Source: Coptodactyla brooksi (Eukaryota; Arthropoda; Insecta; Coleoptera; Scarabaeidae). From it: DNA of 21,726 bases. Under the pieces are notes generated by a model. The model searched no databases, was not told the DNA's origin, and saw nothing but the letters and a program-made list of their open reading frames with translations. The translations under genes were made by a program, and so were the position numbers. The first letter of the stretch is position 1. Each line of letters begins with the position of its first letter. Location: positions 1 to 21,726 of the forward strand of contig JAWQRM010000524.1 of assembly GCA_033557675.1 (NCBI GenBank). The letters are read 5' to 3'. Of this stretch, positions 17,330 through 21,726 are shown one piece after another.

Positions 17330-18002
17330 ACTTAAACTGTCTAATACATTGTTTTATCTTAATAAATTATACAATATCTTTATTAATAATGGGTATCCCG
17401 AAAATCTTAAAACATTAATATATAATACCCCTAGAAATAGGATTCCCCCCCCCCCTCCTTAACACATCACTGTTAAAAATTCCCTTTTATTCCGGAGCTA
17501 TCAGGTTCCATTTCTAAGGTTTTTAATATTGAAGGCTTTATTGAAAACAGCCTACTATAATTTAAAGTTGATCGGTAACTACTTCATCACATTAAAACAA
17601 AAAAAGAAATTATTGATAAGATGTCGGGAGCGGTGTATTGCATTCCGTGTGAGGACTGTGGTTCTAAATACGATGATCAAACTAAGGGTTGATTATATGA
17701 TACAGTTACTTTATCAAAGAGCAAGAGGTAGATATTGAAAATAATAAATCTATCAGTGCGTTGGCTCAGCACGCTTTAAACAGTAAACATAATACCAATT
17801 TTAATGATATTAAGATCCTCTACAAGAAAGACATCTTACGTGAGAGATGATAGCGATCCAAACTACCCCTCAAACTTTAAATTTGCGTTCAGATGATGAT
17901 GACTTAATTAACATGTACAGCTTTCTTCTAAATATTAATAATTATAATAGTGATCAATTTAGTAATAGCGGTGGGTTGAATGATATGAGCGAATTTTTTT
18001 AA
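17330..18002 (+). pseudogene. Penelope-like element 3' coding relic with natural stop (copy 3, largest)
   Basis: Order of blocks: LNKLYNIFINNGYPENLKTL (about 17359; PLEs carry NGYP in the connector after the reverse transcriptase) and PFIPELSGSISKVFN (about 17483). Next are SGAVYCIPCEDCGSKYDDQT (about 17622; GIY-YIG core, with YDDQT for YIGQT), NNKSISALAQHALNSKHN (the AQH helix), ILYKKDI, RERMIAIQTTPQTLNLRSD, and SEFF ending at TAA 18000-18002. Frame changes occur around 17560-17620, 17680-17740 and 17840. The GIY-YIG glycine and neighbours are altered and the reverse transcriptase is missing, so it is dead. The last segment matches the 8048 relic. Confidence 0.82.
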
Positions 18003-18060
18003 AGGACTTTTTAACTTTAATAGTTTTGAATTTTCAATATCCGAGCCCCACCCTGTCTGG

Positions 18061-18099
18061 AGTTTTCCGTTTCAAATGCGTGAAACGTCAAAGAAAACT
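18061..18099. repeat. Two-step hairpin (agttttc/gaaaact around cgtttca/tgaaacg)
   Basis: Outer arms 18061-18067 and 18093-18099 and inner arms 18068-18074 and 18081-18087 pair exactly, with 5 unpaired bases on one side. It lies 60 bp past the PLE stop. It has GAAACGTC, as in the hammerhead copies, but lacks a CUGANGA core. Confidence 0.6.
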
Positions 18100-18105
18100 T
18101 AATAG

Positions 18106-18640
18106 CCCAGGCTAAAGAAAGTGATTTTTGGCTGCCTGACAGACCTTAGCTGGAAGAATAAATACATGTCTATTGAAAGTAAAATCCGAATTTATAAAAT
18201 AGCACTAAGTCCGGTAATGACCTACGCGACGGAAACTCGGGCAGAAACAACAAGAACCAAAAGTATCGAGAGTAGCAGAAATGAAAACGTTGAGATCAAC
18301 TAAGGGCGGAAGTCTAAGAGACTAATTGTAAGATGTACTACAATAGGAGAAGAACTTCAAATTCAATGTAGTTCATTTTACAAGATCTAGACGTCGAAAC
18401 TGGAGGGACCGTGTTGACAGAATGACCGATGACAGTTGGGCAAAATGGGCACAAAGGAATGACTTAACACCAGAAGACCGCTTGGCCAATCACATAAAAG
18501 ATGTTGCGAGAGTTGATTGTTCGCTTGACAGGAGGTTGAATAGGCAGCAAAACACAAGATTATGTTTTAACACAAAAAAAGAAGAGGAACCAGAGGAGTT
18601 TAAGCTGGCGCAGTGCCGCTCAAACCGCTCGGAAAATTAA
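18106..18640 (+). pseudogene. Non-LTR retrotransposon C-terminal relic
   Basis: The start reads KVIFGCLTDLSWKNKYMS, then SKIRIYKIALSPVMTYATET and RAETTRTK. This is the thumb region of LINE reverse transcriptases (K-riYk-v--PvltYg-EtW). After frame breaks, RSRRRNWRDRVDRMTDDSWA and KWA (about 18380-18450) match the downstream block RNRRRYWRDHVDRM-DDRLA. It ends in a Lys/Glu-rich tail. No reverse transcriptase catalytic core remains. It is distinct from the Jockey copy at 2380; an RTE- or CR1-like clade is likely, but the fragment is too short to settle this. Confidence 0.72.
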
Positions 18641-18680
18641 CGAAGTACAGGGCGAAGAAAGAAGGCTAATGACATATTGA

Positions 18681-18972
18681 CCTTTTAAGTGTCAAACTGA
18701 CAGGTCAATCGTCAAAATGGCAGGACAAATATCAAATTGACAAGACAAATGTCAACTTAACATTTGAAGTGTCAAACTGACACGTCAAACATCAAATTGA
18801 CAGGGTAAATATCATATTGATAAGACAAATACTAAATTGACATTTTAAGTGTCAAACTGACAGATTAAACGTCAAATTGACAAATATCAAATTGTTGGAA
18901 CCAATGTCAACTTGGCATTTTAAGTGGAAAACGTCAAATTGACAGGACAACGTCAAATTGACCTTTCCAGTG
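18681..18972. repeat. Higher-order minisatellite: 20-bp units arranged in 80-bp repeats
   Basis: 18681-18760 and 18761-18840 are two exact-length 80-bp repeats, and a third, partly deleted one starts at 18841. Each splits into four 20-bp units related to caggacaaatgtcaaattga. The first unit of each 80-mer is marked by c(a/c)tttNaagtgtcaaactga. Units contain the imperfect palindrome TGTCAAATTGACA. The last part (18895-18972) is shuffled. Confidence 0.92.
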
Positions 18973-19023
18973 ATACTTTAATTAAATGAAGATAAAAAGG
19001 TCGTCGTTTTGAAGTGGCATTTT

Positions 19024-19589
19024 CGTATCTTCTGCGCAACAGCAAGCTCATTTCTTGATCGTACTGTGATATGTCACGAAAAATGGATCATAACAAGCTA
19101 CGTTCGGCGTAGTCATGGGATCGGAATGAAGTTCCGAAAGATTTTCTAGAGCCAAAATTGCAGCAAAAGAAGATTATGGTAACTCTTCGGTGGTCTACGG
19201 TGGATCTCATCCACCATAATTTTCTCAATTTAGATGAAATGATTACAATGGAAAAGCACTGCCAGCAAGTTGACTAAATGCACCAGAAACTTCAACGGAT
19301 GTGCCCGGTATTGGTCAATAAAAAGCTATCTATTCTCCCATACGATAACGCTTGCCACACGTCTCAATGATCACGCGACATAAACTGCATGAGTTGGAAT
19401 ATGAAATTCTCGACCACCCATCATACTGACCGAATTTCTCGCCTATGTACTACCAGTTTTTCAAGCATTTGAATGACACTCAACGAATTCATGGTCACCA
19501 GAGCTCCAAAATCTTATGCTAGCGAAATAAATAAACTTATTCTTCGTTGGCAAAAATGTATTGATTTGAATGGTTCTTACTTTGAATAA
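19024..19589 (+). pseudogene. mariner transposase relic (D,D34D family)
   Basis: Blocks in order: SFLDRTVICHEKWI (family vTgDEKWI), then MVTLRWSTVDLIHHNFL (family vWW--GvIHy-fL) by frame changes. Next are LSILPYDNACHTS (about 19325; family ilLHDNArPH) and LHELEYEILDHPSY (about 19390), then FSPMYYQFFKHLND (family SPDLAPTDYHFF), and LILRWQKCIDLNGSYFE ending at TAA 19587-19589. The first catalytic Asp is His and the third aligns with Tyr; the second (YDN) remains. Frameshifts and internal stops are numerous. The N-terminal HTH half is missing. The C-terminal GSYF block and natural stop make the 3' boundary firm. Confidence 0.87.
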
Positions 19590-19871
19590 TAAAGTTCTTC
19601 TTGTTAATTGAGTTATACTAATTTAAAGTTAGCTCTTAACTGCACAACGAAAAAGTTTCGACAAAACGACATTCGATAAAGCTGCGATTAAAAATTTCTC
19701 ACAACTGATTAAATAAATTTAAACTCTGGTCAAGTGGTCCGTGACTGTCCAAATATAGAGTAATGTATGAAAATGCAAAGTCTTCATTTGATGCTTGACT
19801 GAGAAACATTTCTTTCTACGTATCAGGAAAGGTCACTCGAAGCATCTTCAAGATCGATGATAGACGAAGGG

Positions 19872-20852
19872 GGGTCAATCCAATGATGGTTGCTGGACCA
19901 TTTTAAAATATTTTGATTTTTTTATATGTTTTCACCATGTTGATAAGGAGCTCAAAACAGGTTTTAAAAAATTTTTATCTCACACCGTTCATGAGCGGCA
20001 GCCATTTTTGTTTAGCAGCACGCGCCAATTTTTCACTATGAAGACATTAGCATTAAATTGATTATCTCTGGACTGAATAATGCTGCAACATTGCAATGAA
20101 CATCATTTTCTTCAAAAATTTCTCCTTTAACTGTAATTAGACTAATTGTGGCAACAAGGTGTATTATTTCCTTATATTCAAAAATTCATAGCATAGTTCT
20201 GAGTCAAACATCAAAGTTGAAATTTTTACTCTACTTTGCTATCACTGAGGTGTACATAGTGTGCAAAAATCATAGTTTTATATCTAGTCCCACCAGAGAT
20301 ATATGGCCTCAAACTTTCCAAAAATTAAAAAAATTCAATTTTTAAAAATTCATTAAAAAATGAGGAAACCATTTTCAAAGCTCTTACTCTATTCAATGTG
20401 AGTACTTTATGATACCTAACTGAAATAAAAAATTAACTGGGATAAATCACCCCTTGATTGTTATTTAAGGTTCTAAAAAGTGGAATTTTTCAATTTTCAT
20501 CACCAAGCTTTGGAGGTCACTTTCACTGGTAAATTTTGCATTTAGGGTTTTATGGCTAAGAAACAATATTGTGCAGGAGAAATTTCTGAAGAAAATGATG
20601 TTCATTGCAATGTTGTAGCATTATTCAGTACAGACATAATCAATTTAATGCTAATGTCTTCATAGTGAAAAATTGGCGCGTGCTGCTAAAGAAAAATGGC
20701 TGCCGCGCATGAACGGTGTGAAATAAAAATTTTTTAAAACCTGTTTTGAGCTCCTTATCTACATGGTGAAAATATATAAAAAAAGCAAAATCTTTGAAAA
20801 TGGTCAAGCAACCATCTTTATTTTTATTTGATCACTTCATATGGATTGACCC
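19872..20852. mobile_element. 981-bp foldback (long-TIR) non-autonomous DNA transposon
   Basis: The left arm 19872-20126 and right arm 20575-20852 are inverted copies, over 90% identical by eye. Both begin gggtcaatcca; the right arm has about 26 extra bases near its tip. The arms share a long block from aaggagctcaaaacaggttt to cattttcttca. The flanks aggg (19868-19871 and 20853-20856) may be a 4-bp target duplication, although the G run makes the left edge ambiguous. The middle 450 bp is AT-rich and non-coding; the 65-codon frame at 20148 is chance. The superfamily is unknown to me. Confidence 0.85.
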
Positions 20853-21292
20853 AGGGGCATTGACAATTTGAGTTTTCTAATGAAAATTGGTATAAATGAG
20901 CCTAATTTTATATTTTATTGTATTTTCTATTATCCTTTTTTAATTTTTAAGAGCTATATTGGGCGCTTTCCTCCTTCTTCTCCCCGCTAAATGTCACTTT
21001 GATAAACTACAAAAATTTTTGGGTCGAAGATGAAGAGGCGGTGGGAGAATTGATCCTTCATTGTTAAGTCTAAGTCCATGCGTGGAGTCCGTCGTGACAA
21101 GACTTAACAATGCCTAACATGTTGATTGTCACCTATCCGTGCCACTCATGCACCGTACAACTCTCAGTGCTCTTTCGTCCATCAGCTATTTTCGTACGTA
21201 AATAGAGTTTTCTTCCCTCCTCCGTAATCAAATACGTTTTTGTAAGTGGAAAATTTAGCTTCATGCCATAAAGCAAACTTCTCGTTTCCTTA
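20853..21292. other. Spacer with a 13-bp inverted repeat
   Basis: cattgttaagtct (21059-21071) mirrors agacttaacaatg (21100-21112) with a 28-nt spacer. No gene is seen. Confidence 0.5.
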
Positions 21293-21726
21293 ATGGCTTC
21301 AAGAGGCTATGAAAAGTCTGCAAATTCTTTTTGTTTCATTTGTGGTGACAAGTTTCAAAAGTTTCGGTCGACAAGTGTACCTTGCGCATTTCAGAGTGAA
21401 CATAAGGGATGAAAACAAAACTTTGGCATCCTACTATGTTTGGCATCCTACAGATGTGTTAAAATACTTAGATGGTGGTCAAAGTGTAAACAAGAAGTGT
21501 TCAGATTTGGAGTTCCATTGGTGTGACGAGAGCCACGAAATCACAGCAATGATTATTATTTTTATTCGACTGGTGTTCACGGTTTCAATCCGAAGAAAAA
21601 AAAGCAGCCTCTATCCAAATTTGCCATTCGCTTTACGCCCAATTCCTCAAGAATTTACCTGAAATAGACGGTTTCGCAAATGATTCGAATGAAGATAACA
21701 TAGAGGAGTACAAAGTTGACGATAGC
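21293..21726 (+). pseudogene. Cysteine-rich insect repeat-family protein, broken and cut by the window end
   Basis: From ATG 21293 the frame reads MASRGYEKSANSFCFICGDK, and it breaks at a TGA about 40 codons on. In other frames come VPLV(stop)REPRNHSNDYYFYSTG (about 21510-21550) and GVHGFNPKK, then YPNLPFALRPIPQ (about 21612-21650) and finally an acidic stretch. This order (FCyICGe, then vWREPkdH--dCYFC, GfN-KnK, YPNLPSAiRPVPH) is a protein type I know as highly repeated in aphid and other arthropod genomes, usually annotated as uncharacterised. Both cysteines of the CYFC block read Tyr here. The function is unknown. At least two frame breaks show it is a pseudogene, at least in this part. 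Confidence 0.65.

Noticed and set aside
17445..17455. Run of 11 C residues
   Set aside because: It is a simple homopolymer inside the PLE relic and may be slippage or sequencing noise.
18681..18972. CRISPR-like array
   Set aside because: Units are contiguous diverged 20-mers with no unique spacers, in a eukaryotic context.

Overview
This window looks like nuclear DNA of an arthropod, probably an insect. It is strongly AT-rich and gene-poor. Its recognisable content is decayed insect-type transposable elements: piggyBac, Jockey-type LINE, Penelope-like elements (PLEs), mariner, transposases with a DUF4817-type helix-turn-helix, and MITEs. I see no operons, bacterial ribosome binding sites or CRISPR arrays. 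The organism assignment is an inference from the element types.

Layout. 1-1614: a piggyBac-like transposase relic on the minus strand, ending at a TTAA-flanked terminal repeat. 1993-2072: a minimal Tc1/mariner-like MITE. 2380-4499: a Jockey-type LINE on the plus strand (endonuclease and reverse transcriptase remnants, 3' UTR, A tail), interrupted at 4058-4302 by a tRNA-containing insertion with a 12-bp target duplication. 4860-11127: a PLE-rich zone with five hammerhead-ribozyme-like motifs (about 4975, 6516, 9473, 9866, 9987), two plus-strand PLE coding relics (8048, 10873) and a transposase HTH relic (7485). 11390-11760: a second transposase HTH relic, on the minus strand. 12440-13160: a GC- and CpG-rich island with a perfect CRE, the best candidate for a host promoter or first exon. 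13791-14020: a MITE. 14590-15377: a second piggyBac-like relic. 16625-16732: the one piece that looks like an intact host coding exon (minus strand, last exon). 17330-18002: the largest PLE relic, with its natural stop. 18106-18640: a LINE C-terminal relic. 18681-18972: a 20-bp/80-bp higher-order repeat. 19024-19589: a mariner relic. 19872-20852: a 981-bp foldback element with arms of about 255-278 bp. 21293-end: a broken copy of a cysteine-rich insect protein family.

None of the transposase or retrotransposon relics appears able to encode a working protein. All carry frameshifts, stops or lost catalytic residues. Two themes stand out. The first is a set of hammerhead-like motifs beside PLE relics, one of which has been extended into a long palindrome. 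The second is an excess of perfect or near-perfect short-loop inverted repeats across the window; three fall inside identifiable relics, where one arm can be read as a later inverted copy of the other.
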